Positions 47,648-60,289 of a DNA stretch of 64,000 nucleotides are shown piece by piece; within the stretch, counting starts at the first letter, position 1; each line of letters opens with the position of its first letter. The notes beneath the pieces were generated by a model. The model was given only the letters and a program-made list of their open reading frames with translations. It was not told where the DNA came from and did not search any database. The stretch is taken from positions 41,926,333-41,990,332 of the forward strand of contig OX419756.1 of the NCBI GenBank assembly GCA_948567375.1, given 5' to 3'. The stretch is from Lunularia cruciata. Its lineage: Eukaryota > Streptophyta > Marchantiopsida > Lunulariales > Lunulariaceae. Both the position numbers and the translations under genes were made by a program.

Positions 47648-48410
47648 TACCTCTACAGTCCAATTGGATGAACCGGCGTATCTTTTCTTGTTCTTGATCT
47701 GCAAAAGCAAAGAATCTTCGAGAATGCAGCCCGTCTATTTAAACATACACAATTCCAGGCGGGAATGAATATTCTTCACACTTGACACCAATTTTTCCCC
47801 GTATATCTAATAAGGTTAGTAAAACCATTACCACTATCGGACCAGTTGAGAAAAGAACACTTACCTCTTCAGGACCATCATCTGAGGTATCAACGACTGC
47901 GTGGAGATGGTAGACATTGGCGATATCAAAACAGAGCTCAGTTTGCAAGTCTGATGCATTGCATCAGGCCTTGAGTACAAGACTTGCCATTCTAATATTT
48001 TATTCATCAATACCATGAGTATACGACGGAATCTGAGATCTTACAAGGTCACCTCAGGAAAGAAATCGGTCTTTACTTTCGGGGTTCGTTAAAACTTTCC
48101 TAGTCTCAAGCTGCTTTAGAAGATGGTAAGAGCCTCCAAAGCGGAGGTTATGTCAGAAACGTACCAGTTGCTAAACTCAAACTTTACCGACTCTCTATGG
48201 TTCTACGTGCTAGAAGTTTGAAAGCCACAACTGTTTAAGCACTTCTTCAGACACTGCACGCGCAATCTTGTCGTACATTCGAGAAAGGTTACAAGAGATA
48301 CATGCCTGGACCCATGTTCCGACAAGAATTTCGGCGCCAGGTGCTGCCAGAACCTTTGGGATAGCTCATCCAAATCCTTCATCGTCCGCAACTCCTGCAA
48401 TTACGGCTCT
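47648..48410 (-). pseudogene. Plastid enoyl-ACP reductase (NADH) pseudogene, 5' exons
   Basis: Three exon-like pieces on the minus strand match plant plastid enoyl-ACP reductase, the last step of each fatty-acid elongation cycle. Piece 1 (about 48,320-48,410) reads RAVIAGVADDEGFG-stop-AIPKVLAAPGAEILVGTW, the NAD-binding start; the stop is TGA where the family has Trp (TGG). Piece 2 (about 47,868-47,935) reads DIANVYHLHAVVDTSDDGPEE and ends at a clear donor GAAGAG|GTAAGT. Piece 3 (about 47,655-47,703) starts after TTTTGCAG, reads KNKKRYAGSSNWTVE and ends GTAGAG|GTACGT. The catalytic Tyr/Lys part is absent. Retained introns show it came by DNA duplication, not retroposition. The Trp-to-stop change and missing 3' exons make it dead. 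Confidence 0.85.
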
Positions 48411-50744
48411 CATGCCTGCAGCATAACCGAGGTTGGTATAAAGAACAGCCACAACAGGATCAAAGAGGATTAACGGACGCACCGCGAGTAAGATTGGGAA
48501 AGAAGCTACACCAATACTCCGATCAGTGTGCACACTAGATGCGCCGTCCGGCATCGTCCATAATCGTGACATGAAAGGATAGAGTTGCTGAACCCCGGTA
48601 CCAACCATCAGCCACTCCGCAAATCAGAAAAGACATCAATGTCCCTTGTAATAATGTCTTCATCAGTTCAGCAAGATCCAGCAGTAATTCATAGCCAGTA
48701 ACTTCATGGAGTCATGATCATGTGTTGTCTGTCTGGAGGAATCGATCACCTAGGAGTAATTGGTGTTCTTGCTTAAGGTATACCATCGTGAACGGGGAGC
48801 TCGAAACAATCCGTCCGAGAACTGTGAATATCAATTGTAGATCTTCTATAGCTACTTCGAATTTACAGTGGAAGGACGTATAGACTTTTCCATAGTTGGA
48901 GGAGAACGAGGACAATCCCATAGGTTCAAGTCCAGATTGAAGTCGAGACAAATAGAAGAGGCCACAATATAGGAAATGAGGATGGGAAGACCCCAATCAT
49001 GCCGTACAGAGAAAGGATAGCGTTTGTAGATAGACATTGCATCAAGGCACTCTTCATCATTTACCAGCTATCGTAAATAGTACTAAATTTACACTGCGAC
49101 TTGTTGCACACACTCGCAAGCAGTGCGAGAGATGTCTTGTTCCTATAGACTCCTTACCGCTTCCTTACTTCCTTTAGTATAGCATCGTTAGCATCAGCTA
49201 GGGTACTTCACTATGTTCCTCAGGTTTCTCGTCGACTGAAGAAATGGAATCACGGCATGACATTCTCTTGCCGTGTGCAAAAGAGTGTGCATCATCCATA
49301 TCTCTTCGGACACTACCTTGATAAGCACTACAGTGGCGGGAGTCACACCGAAGTTTTTTAATGGTTGAATCTATCTATCACTCCTATCATACTCTTCCGC
49401 TCTTTCCGAGTTTGGCCTTTCAACTTTCAGTAAGTGATTATGATCGTGCTTAAGGATGCGTAAGGGGTATAGGAGTTTATTTTTCTTTACAGCAATTGGT
49501 ACTGCTAAGTTTCCGCTCAGTTCGCTCAACTTTCCGGCGTATCCCGGATTTGGAACAGAATTTATCTAAGCAATCAGCCTTTGTCCCATTTGTTTTCAAT
49601 CAAAGATTTGAGTTCGTGTTAGATGAAAATGTATGGATTCAGCTCAGTTAACGGGGATGATAGGCACAACCAGATCGATCTTCCAGCTCTGTTAAATTTG
49701 AGAAACAAGCAGACCATACAACCCACGGCATAGTTCTTGAGCTGCATATGACAACCACCCATGGAGTGAATCCCGAATTCAAAATGGCTCTTTGCTTTTA
49801 CGGAGAGAGAAATAATTCTAAGATTGTTTATTTTCTCAAATTATACGTGCTGTTGCTATAGTTCTTACATCTATCGATGTCTTACAGGAATCTACTGTTC
49901 AGTTCAAACAGAAAAAAATTATCTGTTGTTCTCATAACTTTCGATTCAGGTTTGAATACCTGATTTTCTTCCGCGTTTGTACTGTATTACTTTGTTTTCA
50001 AATTCACTCAGTTCATTCTGTGGATATTCATCCGCGGAGTATATTCAGTTCATTGTTTAAGACAAACAACGTGGGAGAAAAATTCTGTTTCGCCTACTCG
50101 ATTTGGTTGATTTGGTTGATTTGTCTTGCCTCCTCTAGTCACCTTGATGATATTCTCTCTCGAGTATCCACCAACGATCACTGTGCAAGAGAGTAAGATT
50201 TCATGAGTTGGCTGCGTGTCTACGGTAATGTTCTAGTTTCAGCACAACCGTGCACAAGATAATGAGTTGTTCACATAGACCAGGCAGGAGGCAACCAACC
50301 GGGCAATTTACATCGAGTGGCCGCCTTCTTCTCCTGACAGTCCGTCTAGTGCGTTGTCCGCTGTAATGTCTAGTAATGTAACGACATTTGGGCTTGTCAC
50401 ATCGACAGATTCTGAGCATTAACAGTCTCAATATATGTCGCTGTGATTGACAAAAAAAGTGGAACAACAATCTATCCAAATTCAAACAATTCAAGGAAAG
50501 AGAATGTTTCAAAAGTGAGCCTGATAGCTGGAGAGAAAATGGAGAGATGAAGAAAGTACTCTTCTTGTCATGACATCGAACACGAGCTCCAAAATAAGGG
50601 ATCTCTTTCTGACGGCCGAGTTTATCCACAGCAAGGTACTTCTACCGGGAGACTCCTCCCTGGGTCCAAGTATCATGAGCATGACAAAGCGGAATTGGGT
50701 GAATTTCGGTGGTAGCCCGTTTGCATTTGCTCATGTAATTTTAT
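48411..50744. other. Non-coding stretch with weak coding-like pieces
   Basis: A part near 48,960-49,015, read on the minus strand, resembles the 'ggcttgatggggtcttcccatcct' type sequence of copy A at 34,978. A minus-strand reading VDKLGRQKEIPYFGARVRCH (about 50,575-50,635) has protein-like composition but no recognised family. Nothing else supported. Confidence 0.35.
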
Positions 50745-50875
50745 TTTTTTCAATTAGTAAAGTATACATATTAGAATAATATTAATAAATAATATTTGGT
50801 ACTTATATTCAACCAAATCAAAATAATATAAATAAATAATATTTAGTGTTTGTATTCTAATTATTTACTAAACAT
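50745..50875. repeat. AT-rich inverted and direct repeat
   Basis: 'aataaataatattt(g/a)gt' occurs twice (50,787 and 50,833), and 'ttagtaaa...tattagaat' on the left is an inverted match to 'attctaattatttactaa' on the right. The roughly 120-bp unit could fold on itself and resembles a very short MITE. Confidence 0.55.
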
Positions 50876-50934
50876 GTAAGCAGCACGGAGAGAAAATATC
50901 ATTAGAATGTGATAACCCCGATACTAGTCGAAAA

Positions 50935-51185
50935 GATGACCGTCTAGATACCACAACAATACAAACACCATCCCGATCATGGGTATGGATTATCATGTCG
51001 GAGTTCGACTGTCAGTCTTCAGCAATTCTACTTCTGCACGCAATTACTGCCACATAGGAAGGAGAGATGACCCGTCTAGAGACCACAATGATACGAACAC
51101 CATCCCATCACGAGTACAAATTGTTAAGTTAATGTACGTTGAGTTAAGCAATTTGTAGGCAATACTGCCATGTAGGAGGAAGAAC
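50935..51185. repeat. Two-copy tandem duplication, about 128 bp
   Basis: The two units share 'agatgacc.gtctaga.accacaa.ata.gaacaccatccc' and end in 'actgccacataggaagga'-type sequence. Unit 1 is about 50,935-51,063, unit 2 about 51,064-51,185. Confidence 0.75.
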
Positions 51186-51745
51186 CACTATTGGTCACCG
51201 TCAATCTCATACCGCTTCAACAACAACATTTCACTACCGATGACAGCTGAAAATTAGAAATAGGTAGATTGGAAGTGTATAAACATTTTGCCTTTGCCTG
51301 GAGGAGGTAAGTTTCAGTCAACTGAATTCATGCCGCCTCCAAGGTTCACAAAGTAAATTCACTTACACGCATTAGGTGAACTCGTTGGACATAGTTTTGA
51401 GGTTTAGCGCGAGTGACTATGTGAGGGGCTGATAAGGGGAGCAAGAGAGTGCAAAAACAAGTGAGTGAATTGGAACTTGAAACAGAGGGTAACAAGATTT
51501 TTCCAAGATTTTTCCAGAGAAGAAGACTCCAGCTGCAAGGAGAAGAAGAAGACGAAGAAGACTACAACTGCAATTGCCATATGTTCTCCAGGAGTGGAGA
51601 AATGTGCACATTGTTTTAGCATGGAGTATCTCAATTCCAAGTATTTGCAATTCTTGTGATCGATTTGGGATTTTACAAATCTCCCAATGGTGCCGTAGAT
51701 TAAAGAGAAGAAGAATTCAAACTTCACCAACCTACACAGTAATGT

Positions 51746-52380
51746 CATAACTCAATGTTGACTTACTTATAGTATAGTCAATAAAAACATTTTGTTCCCA
51801 TGAGGATATTTTTTGGAAATGCCTAAAAATGAAACAAAACACACACTTATCACCAAATCTCGATTCATTTATTGTTTCTTGTTTAACCTCTTGGGCAAGA
51901 ACCAATCCTAGAAGAGTATACTATCATCCTCTATGGCACATTGTAGCAACAAGAAAATCAAAATAGCACTTCCACTCTAAGATCTAGCAAGGATTGCTCC
52001 TAAAGGTGATTGTTTGTTCAACTCCAAATGCCACTTCACTCCCAAGACAAATTGCTTGAAAATGTGTTCTACCCTTTGTAGAAGGCACAACTTGCAAGAC
52101 TTAGCTTCATGTTATTCCTTGCCTGATTTTTTCAATTTTGTGGTATTGCTTGTGCGGTGAACTTCCAAATCCACTTGTTGCACAAGTTCACTCCTTCAAA
52201 TCATTCAATCATCCCTTGATCAGGGGTGTGATAGCTCATTTTCAACATACTCTTAGTGTAGTTAATAAGAACAGTTTTTTCCCATGAGGATACTATTTGG
52301 AAATGCCTAAGAATGAAGCACAAAACAAACTTGTCACCAAACCTTAGTTCATTTATGAAGTCACTTATGAAGGACTAAAG
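51746..52380 (+). repeat. LTR-like repeat, one full unit plus the start of a second
   Basis: A unit of about 480 bp starts TGTCATAACTCAATGTTGAC at 51,746; a second start (TGTGATAGCTCATTTTCAAC) follows at 52,227 right after a short purine run (AGGGG). Both contain 'ttcccatgaggata' and 'ggaaatgcctaa.aatgaa'. The second is cut off near 52,380. The same family recurs at 63,163 and 63,718. Confidence 0.65.
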
Positions 52381-52499
52381 GTACTATTTATGTAGTCTTT
52401 TTTTGATGATAAGGTTTCCCTCAAATGTGTCTCTTCTTTCTAGCATGCCACTATTGGTTTGGAGATCGATTCAATAGGATCTCAAAAATGTAAGGTATG

Positions 52500-54040
52500 T
52501 TGGTGCCAATCTACACTAACTCAGGTACCATACAACCATGGTCTTCCAATCAATAGTGGATAGCCTGTTTTGTTCACATGTTGATGAGCAATGAAACATA
52601 AGGGGAATGTCGCGCCTCCAATAGTGGTCAGAACCTTTGATAGCATTCCCATGGGTCTTCTTTGTGTTCAATTAGCAAATCTCAAGATGCAAGGAGTAGG
52701 TTCAAAGGCGGTATATCATAACTTGTGCGCAATATCTTTAAGCATCACATTCACCCAGATCCAAAATCAATAGGTATGGATTGACACATACATCCCTTGG
52801 TTTCCAATTCTACTTATAGGGAGCCTAAGTCTTCAAGTTCTATTTTGTATATAGTTATCACTTTAGGTAGTTTTCCCTTCTATACCTTTTGGAGTGCCAA
52901 TGCTAGTTGATGATTGTAGAGCTTGTTATCTTCCCACAATTGCTTGAAGATGACGGTTGCCCAATGTTAACTTAATAACAATATAATCAAGAAGAATAGG
53001 TCATTCCTACAAATGTTGAAGGTCTTGAGGGTATCATACCCAACTTCTTCATCAACCTTTTTGACATAGCATTCATTGTTTATCATCCATCAACCAATGC
53101 ATCCTTGATGTTGTGACCATTTACTCTCACATCAATCTTGGAGGCATATTCACAAGCCTAGTATGGTGCTGGTTTGGCATCCACCACCCCCATTGATACT
53201 GGAACTTTTGCCTTCTTCTTCCTCTTGCTCCTTGTAGAAATCAAGCCATCTCTAAGCTACTTTCTCAAAGTAGATTCAAAGCAATCAATTGGCCCATTGT
53301 GATGTTAGCGTTGTGACTACCAACATCCTCCAAGAATTGTAGATCCATTGATGTTTTGAGATCAAGAAGTCCTCCATCCCCAACTTCTTCCTTGAAATCT
53401 GTGTTGTTGATGGTGTTGAAGTGTTTGTGCAAGTGCTCCTAGTAGGCATAGGAGTATCTTGGCTAAGAGTAAATCCTTGAGAAGAGTGCACATCCTCTGC
53501 AAAACAAGCTCTCTTCTTCTCTTGTGCCAAAAGCTCCAAATTAAGACTCTTGGAGTTTGAGCACTCTCCCTTCTTATACTTCCGCTCAACCACATCTATA
53601 GATGTTATCCCCTTACCTTTGTTTGGATAAGGATCCACTTGGGTTTCACTACCTCCTTCTTTCCTTCTATTGGCTCCTTCATAACCCCTTCCTCCATAGT
53701 AAGTGGAATTTGGGCAATTCCTTTGGATGTGATCTCTTCCTCCACAACCAAAACAATTTCTCTCATTAAAATTTTTGGTTGGTTGGCCTTCTCTATATGG
53801 ATAACTTCCATAACTCCTAGGCCCTCTCCCCACATTCTGATCCATGTCTCTCTTCTCCCATAGTGGAGGTGCAAGAACTAGAGCAACTACTACTTATGGC
53901 GCAAATCTGGTAATAATGAGGCCCACGCATTCTTCCTCCTCTCATTGTTTCCTATGCAAGCTCTCTTGAAGTCTCTCACAAAGGCCTCCACATCTTTTCC
54001 ATCCTTGCCAAAGAAAGCTGGAAGTTTTCCCATCTTAACC
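52500..54040 (-). pseudogene. Gypsy gag and protease remnant
   Basis: Read on the minus strand. A gag segment PAFFGKDGKDVEAFVRDFKR (about 53,960-54,030). Then a 186-codon open piece (53,285-53,845) with a complete zinc knuckle CFGCGGRDHIQRNC (C-x2-C-x4-H-x4-C) in a Gly/Tyr/Arg-rich context. Last a protease-type end GYPLLIGRPWLYGT followed after a stop by VSVDW (about 52,500-52,575). Downstream RT sequence is missing; the reading runs into the LTR-like repeat at 52,380. Gag here would package element RNA. The long open gag piece is unusually well kept, but the start and pol are gone. Confidence 0.8.
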
Positions 54041-54239
54041 CCTCACTATCTTTCTTTTCTCTCAAATTTTTTTTTTTCTCTTTTTTTTTCTCTCACTCTA
54101 TAACTAATAGGGTATATACATGACTAACACCATCTGAGAATAATCCACCTTAGGGAACAAAAAAGGTTCATGTTGCTCCAAGATTTCTTTAGCAACATCA
54201 AATCCTAGAGTGCATATTAATCTAACTCTCATGGATAGT

Positions 54240-54610
54240 TTATCCATAAGTTAAAAGCTTATCTCTATCACTAATCTTGATAACTAACTGATGAAGGTGG
54301 TGGTATTCATGTTTAGCTATACTAAGACTCTCTACAAGACCCTTCACCAAAGTCTCCAAAAGTGCTTTTACTCCACTACACTCATGTCCTTTTGGAAGTC
54401 CTTCCACTCCACAAACCTTGCACAACTCCTTGGTCTTAGATCTTCTCCCTCCCAATCTTGGTGAAGAAGGTCCAACATGCAAACCCAAGTCAAGTAAGCC
54501 TCTCCTTTCTCTCAATCTCTTGCTTTCATAAGTAAATGGACATGAACTTGCCTTATGTCTCTTCTCTCCACATAAAAAGCAATTAGACTCACTCTTTCCT
54601 CCAAGTGGTG
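54240..54610 (-). pseudogene. Zinc-knuckle coding remnant upstream of the gag
   Basis: The minus strand reads NCFLCGEKRHKASSCPF (C-x2-C-x4-H-x4-C; about 54,550-54,600) followed by KELCKVCGVEGLPKGHECSG and SIAKHEYHHLHQLVIK (54,240-54,450). Two Cys/His clusters in a row suggest a nucleic-acid-binding element protein. It may belong to the same element as the gag below it or to a second one; family not recognised. Confidence 0.5.
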
Positions 54611-56237
54611 TATGTTTTTAGATCCTCTCAATACTCTCTTCAAATTCTATTGCAAACTCTCTTCTCCTCAAATCCACCCCTATAATCAACTCAATCCCTT
54701 GGGGAACCTTTCATAGCCTCAATTTCCACTCTTGGTTACCCTTCATGTTCCCAAGATGAGTCTAAACACTCAAACATGTTTTTTGTTGCTCTCACACTCC
54801 TCATGCATGAAATCTAAACTCTGCAGAATTGACCTTTCCTCACAATGTCCATCAAATCTCCCAACTGGTATGTTAAAGTCCTTTGAAATTTTGCACACTT
54901 TATCACAACTTCAAGTCATCCTTTCTTGCAAAATTTTAGATCTTTTCATTGAGCCATTTGGCCTAGGCACCTTTCTATTCATCAAACATATTTCAGATTT
55001 GGTCTCAAAACCACACCCCTTCACTTCAAAAACTTATAACTCTCTGCTCAAGAATGATTTATCTAATTTTTGTGTCAACATGTAGGATAAAATGCACTAA
55101 ATTTTCTTGGAAAATTTCATTATAATCCATTGAAAATTGAAGAAATGATAGACTCTGTATAATTTTCCAGTGAGCATGCAATTGCGGGAGCAATTTACCC
55201 TATCAACTTGCAAAAATTCAAGTCCAATGGGCATAGTTGCTCTCACAATAATTTCAAGTGTGCTAATTGAAGGATAACCCAAGCTATCATGTATAGAAAT
55301 TTCAAGTCCAGATCCCAAACTTGAGATTTTGCCCAAAATCACCTTAATCTCCAAAATCTGCAATCCACTTAACACAATCTCTCCAAATCCTCTCAAATGT
55401 ACAAGATGAACAAAATCACCTCAAATACATCATAATGAACTACAGGGTATAAAAATGGGTCCAAATTCTCTAATATAAGTTTAGCCCTCTCCTCTCCTAA
55501 CGTTCTCTCCAAGTGAACTCTCATAGCCTCCGTCTGTCTAATATAGAATTGTACGTTGAACATTATCTTGCTTTTTAGACAGGTCCCGACAACATACCAA
55601 AAATGTGAGCCGGCCTATCTCTCACTCAAGATGAACCTCTGATGGCTATTATGGAGGCGCATTATGGACTAAGAAGGCAAGGAATCCCAACTCCATCATA
55701 CTCCTCCAAGGTTAACACTCCAAGACTCAAGACATTGCTCACTAGAGAACTCAATGAGATAGATAGTTGCAAATGAAAGGATCCTGAGTACCTCCTCACC
55801 CCTTGTTTATATATTTGTGAAATAGTTATGCACCAAAGTTACCAATTACTATAGTAACCCAAGTTACTAGACTAAAAGTCAAGTAAAGTCAAAAAGTAGA
55901 AAAGAATACCCACTCACATGGGCATATTCCACTAGCATGTGATCTTATCTTGTCCTAACCACTAAGTCAAGGATTCCTTCACAGAGGCTATCCTTGGACT
56001 ATAGAAGAATCCAAAACAAAAAGACTTGCAGGTCCAACCGTTCTCAACTCCTTCCTCAAAGCCGAACACTTAGGAATAATACCAAGTCAACACACTAGAA
56101 TCCAAAATATTGGTGCTCATCTTTTCCACCTCCTCTAAAGTAATGTTCCCTCTATCTTAGCTATGACTAACTCTAACTAATTATGACTAACATAGAACCA
56201 TCCTTTATCTCTATATAAATAATATCTCTCAAGTACT
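54611..56237. other. Non-coding stretch with element-like coding scraps
   Basis: A 99-codon minus-strand reading at 55,097-55,396 and others are compatible with decayed element DNA but carry no recognised domain. No RNA gene seen. Confidence 0.35.
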
Positions 56238-56825
56238 TGTAATACCAAGCTAAATATTACAATACCACACACATGAACAAATGTGTGTTACAGATCATGG
56301 TGGTGACTTCTTCTTCTTGCAATCATGGATCCTTCTTCCCAATGGCACAAGTTGACAAGCCTTCAACTAATCCAACTTCCACTATTGGAATTAGGAATGC
56401 ACCGAGAGCTAAGTATTCCAGTTGTACTTGCTATGTAGATATGCCTCTTGACCAACTCACTTTCCTTCCATACAAGACACTTGACCTTGTCTAACACTCA
56501 TTGATGGCATGGAGGAATATGAAGTTGAATGTATTCTCCAAGAAGATTCCCTAAAGATTCCATCTAGTCAGAGCTTGTTTGACCAACTAGATAGGACAAA
56601 AACCAACATGTCATCCATGCATGCAACTAATCTAAGGATAGAGCTTGTTAACATATCACCAATCCATATATCTGATCCAAGGGTGGAGCTTCCTTTGAAG
56701 GAAACCTCTTTGTTATATAATAAAGACAAGGTGCTCCTTTGGAGCATCAGAGTTTTGAGTGTGCAAGTTTGTATTTCTTCTTTTGGGTTTTTTGTTAAGG
56801 TTTCTCTTGTTCTTGAAAATTACAA
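56238..56825 (+). repeat. 5' LTR of a plus-strand gypsy element
   Basis: Starts TGTAATACCAAGC, ends AAAATTACA, and is followed at once by a primer site. The TATA box is TTATATAATAAAG near 56,732. Its 3' half is shared with the solo LTR at 25,150-25,876, and both start TGTAATACCAAG. Confidence 0.85.
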
Positions 56826-56826
56826 T

Positions 56827-56838
56827 GGTATTAGAGCA
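56827..56838 (+). other. Primer-binding site (initiator Met tRNA type)
   Basis: TGGTATTAGAGC begins two bases after the LTR end; it differs at one base from the standard TGGTATCAGAGC. Confidence 0.85.
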
Positions 56839-57549
56839 AGTGTTTCAATCCAAGAGAGTGGATCACCCTTCTTGGAGGAACATGGGCTATTGAGACTGGG
56901 TAATTTTGAGAAGAGAAATTGTAATGAAATCAATAGATTATGAGCATTTTAGAGAGAAGATGGGATGGAGGCTCCTAGAGGACAATTTCTTGCACCTTAC
57001 TTTCTATTCTTGAATCCATTCCACATCAAGATTATGTATATCTAGCAAGAGCAAGTAAGAGTATATCTTGTTTACCATTTTGGAGTAGAGTTTATAGATA
57101 TAATGATGAATTCATCAAACCTGATTATTCTACCTATAATGATCTATGATAAAGAGTAGGATTTGACAATCTACATTCTATTGTGATAGATTTGAATATC
57201 CAAATCCTCTTCCTTTCAACACTCAAGTAGAAATTCATTATGTGATTAGATAGAAAGTGATGTTTAGACATTTCATAGTCCATAATTTTGGTGAGGAATA
57301 TTGTCAACAAGTGATAGCCTCTAAAGTCTCAATAGTTAGTGCTCCCTCTTGAGTGATCATATTAACTCTCTATTGAGGTAGGAAATAGCATTTGAGCATT
57401 GCTCTATGTAGAAATCATGGAACCATAATTACAAGTTTTGATGCAAGGAATGGAAAGGATGTTAATTTAGGTGATCATGGAGTCATTGCAAAGTCAAGTA
57501 TGTACCTTCAGGAATGAAAAAGCAATGCATGAAAGGGAACCATCTCAAA

Positions 57550-60250
57550 CCTAGCACCAATGGTTGAGGTACTTGGAGAGTCACTCATCCCAATGATATT
57601 GATCCCGGTCAACAATGAAGCCATATTATTGCTATGGATGAAGAAGACATGCAATATCAAGCCTTACAAGGGGCAATGTTCCATGGGAGTAGTGGAGAAT
57701 TGGATTTCAAGAATGAATCAATACTTCCAAATATTCACAATGGATATCATCAATCATTCCGCATGTATGTTTGCATGTGAGTACTTGATTGATAATGCCC
57801 TCACATAGTACAATGCTTGGGAGCAAGCAATGGTGGTAGAGGGAAGAAATGTCACTTGGATGGAAATTCAAGATGGGTTGCTAAAGAACTTTCAATCCAT
57901 GGATTCTGTGCAAATAGCCCAAACCAAACTATGGAGGTTGAAGCAAAAGAATAGTGTAGAAGAGTACATGGAGGTATTTCTTGATCTAAAAATTGCAATA
58001 ATTGACATGAGTCTAGTAGAAGCTCTGGACACTTTCAAATGAGGGTTAAAAGAGCAAATTTGCCAAGAAGTGATGGTACAAAATCCTTTGCACTATTTTT
58101 GAAGCAATTGCTTGCACTCAAAGAGTACCAAGGGTGCTTGGAGGAGGTGAAGGAGTAGTCTCAACTCAACATTATTAGGCTAAAACCCATAATTTTGGTG
58201 GACCAATTCCTATGGAATTGGGCAATATTTGGTTTTGGGACTAAGAAGCAAGACTACTCTAAGGAGAACAAGGACAAGGAGAAGAAAGGAGAGATGGAGT
58301 CCCACAGAGGAAAGGGACTTGAGCAGAACAACATTGTTGTTACAATTGTAGCTGAGTTGGGCACATAACCATAATTGTTGTGCTTGTCTTCCTAGAGGCT
58401 CTTGGCCTCCTTACAAGAAATCTTTGAACAACATAGAGGGGTAAATTGAAGAGGGGGATGCAAAAATCACATCAAAAAACAAAGATCGCCAATAAATGTA
58501 CTTCATGGCATTATTGGCTGAATGGAGCACCAAAACATTGATGGGAGGAAGAGGATGAGTGCGCAAAGATCAAGGAAGACAAGCTCACAACTGATTGCAG
58601 TGAGTAGAGTCTTAGAAGGCAATTAGGTGAGAGTATTGATAGACCTTGGAACAATAAAGAATTTCTTGTCTTGCTCTATTGCAATAATATTGAGGATGGA
58701 TCTGGAGAAGGATGAGAATGCAAAAGTAGAGCTACCTAATGGGCAGATAGAGAGGATTGAGTTGTTACCTAAAAGGTAGTACTCTATGTAGGAGAGTATT
58801 GAGAAGCAATTGAGTGGTGAGTGATACAATTAGCTCATTTTAATGTAATTTTATGCATGTCATGGATGGAGTATTACAATCCTACAATTGATTGGAGGGA
58901 GAAAGTAGTGAGAATTCACCAATGGAATATCATTAGGATTAAAGAAAAATCACACAAGCAAGAATTGCCTCTCTAAGTCATAAGAACAACAACTATCTGT
59001 AAGATAAATAGATGTTTTGTAGGTCTAATAAGAGAAGTCTAGAATGCACAACTCAACAAATAAATTCTTAAGATATTAAAAGATGTGGTCAATGAGTTTC
59101 AAGGTGTCTTCTAGGATGATCTGACCTTTGGATTACCACCAAAAAGGAGAATAGATCATAAAATTGAGATATTTACAAGGAAGAAACCTCCTTGTAAGGC
59201 CCATATTGTATTATCTCATGAGTTGGAGGAGTGTAAGGCTCAAATTGAGGATATGTTGCAAAAAAGGTTTATCCAACCCAACATATCACCATATGGGGCT
59301 CTTGCCTTGTTTGTGACAAAGGACAGTACAATGCGCATGTGCATTGAATATCAAAGCCTAAATCAACAAACGGCAAAGAAAAAAAATACCCCTTATCTCA
59401 TATAGATGACCCATTTGATCAACTCAATGGGGCAAAACACTTCACCAAACTTGATCCATGAAGCAATTACAACCAAAGCTAGATTGTGAAGGAAGACATA
59501 CACAAAATTGCTTTTTGAACAAGATATGGCTACTTTGAGTACTTGGTGATGCCATTTGGCCTCACCAATGCACCAACTGCTTTTATGAGTTTATGAATGA
59601 CATATTTCATCCATACTTGGATAAATTTGTTATCATCTTCCTAAACAACATTTTCAAGAAGTCCTCCAAATTCTATGATAGAATCAGTTGTATACTAAAA
59701 TCTCAAAGTGTAAGCTTGGCAAGTCAAAATAAGACTACTTAGAGCATAGAATAAGTTTACAAGGTATCCAAGTGCTAACAAATAAAATAGATATTGCTAA
59801 AAAATGGAGTGCTCCAAAAAATCAGACTCAACTCAAGAGCTCATTGGGATTGTCGGGGTTCTATCATCAATTTGTCAAGGACTTCTCCAAGGTTACACAA
59901 CTTCTTATAGTACTACTAGGCAAGGGGAAGAAATGGATGTGGAGAACTACACAAGAATTGGCCTATCAAGAATTAAAAGACACATTACTACATGTATTAA
60001 TCTTGAAAGGGTATGACCCAAAATATCCAATCAAGTTGGCTATAGATATATCATGCATAGCAATAAGATCAATCCTACAACAAGAGTTGCATGACAGATG
60101 GCAGTCAGTTGCATATTTCTCTTAGAAGTTATTATTGACAAGATGCAACTATCATACCACCAAACAAGAAGAGTTGGCCATTGTCCTTGCAACCAAGCAT
60201 TAGAAGCACTATCTTGGTGAGAAGGTAATGCAAGTTGAGCTTCTATGCAC
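57550..60250 (+). pseudogene. Gypsy gag-pol remnant following the 56-kb LTR
   Basis: Gag at 57,650-58,060: WISRMNQYFQI...YNAWEQAM...LKNFQSMDSVQIAQTKLWRLKQ and EEYMEVFLDLK match the retrotransposon gag family. A protease-like piece is near 58,620-58,770. RT: TFGLPPKRRIDHKIE (about 59,125), then SPYGALALFVTKDSTMRMCI (about 59,287-59,345), matching the [24 protein letters not shown] block. RNase H: WSAPKNQTQLKSSLGLSGFY (about 59,800), then LAIDISCIAIRSILQQE (about 60,040) and HTTKQEELAIV. The YxDD site and integrase are not readable. The reading ends near 60,250 in unrelated DNA, so the element is 3'-truncated. Many stops. Confidence 0.85.
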
Positions 60251-60289
60251 ACAATGCTAATGTGGGCCTTGCTCAATTCCTTCTGTACT

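Noticed and set aside
51404-51748. 114-codon minus-strand ORF rich in Phe and Leu
   Set aside because: Low-complexity, overlapping ORFs in two other frames, no recognisable domain.
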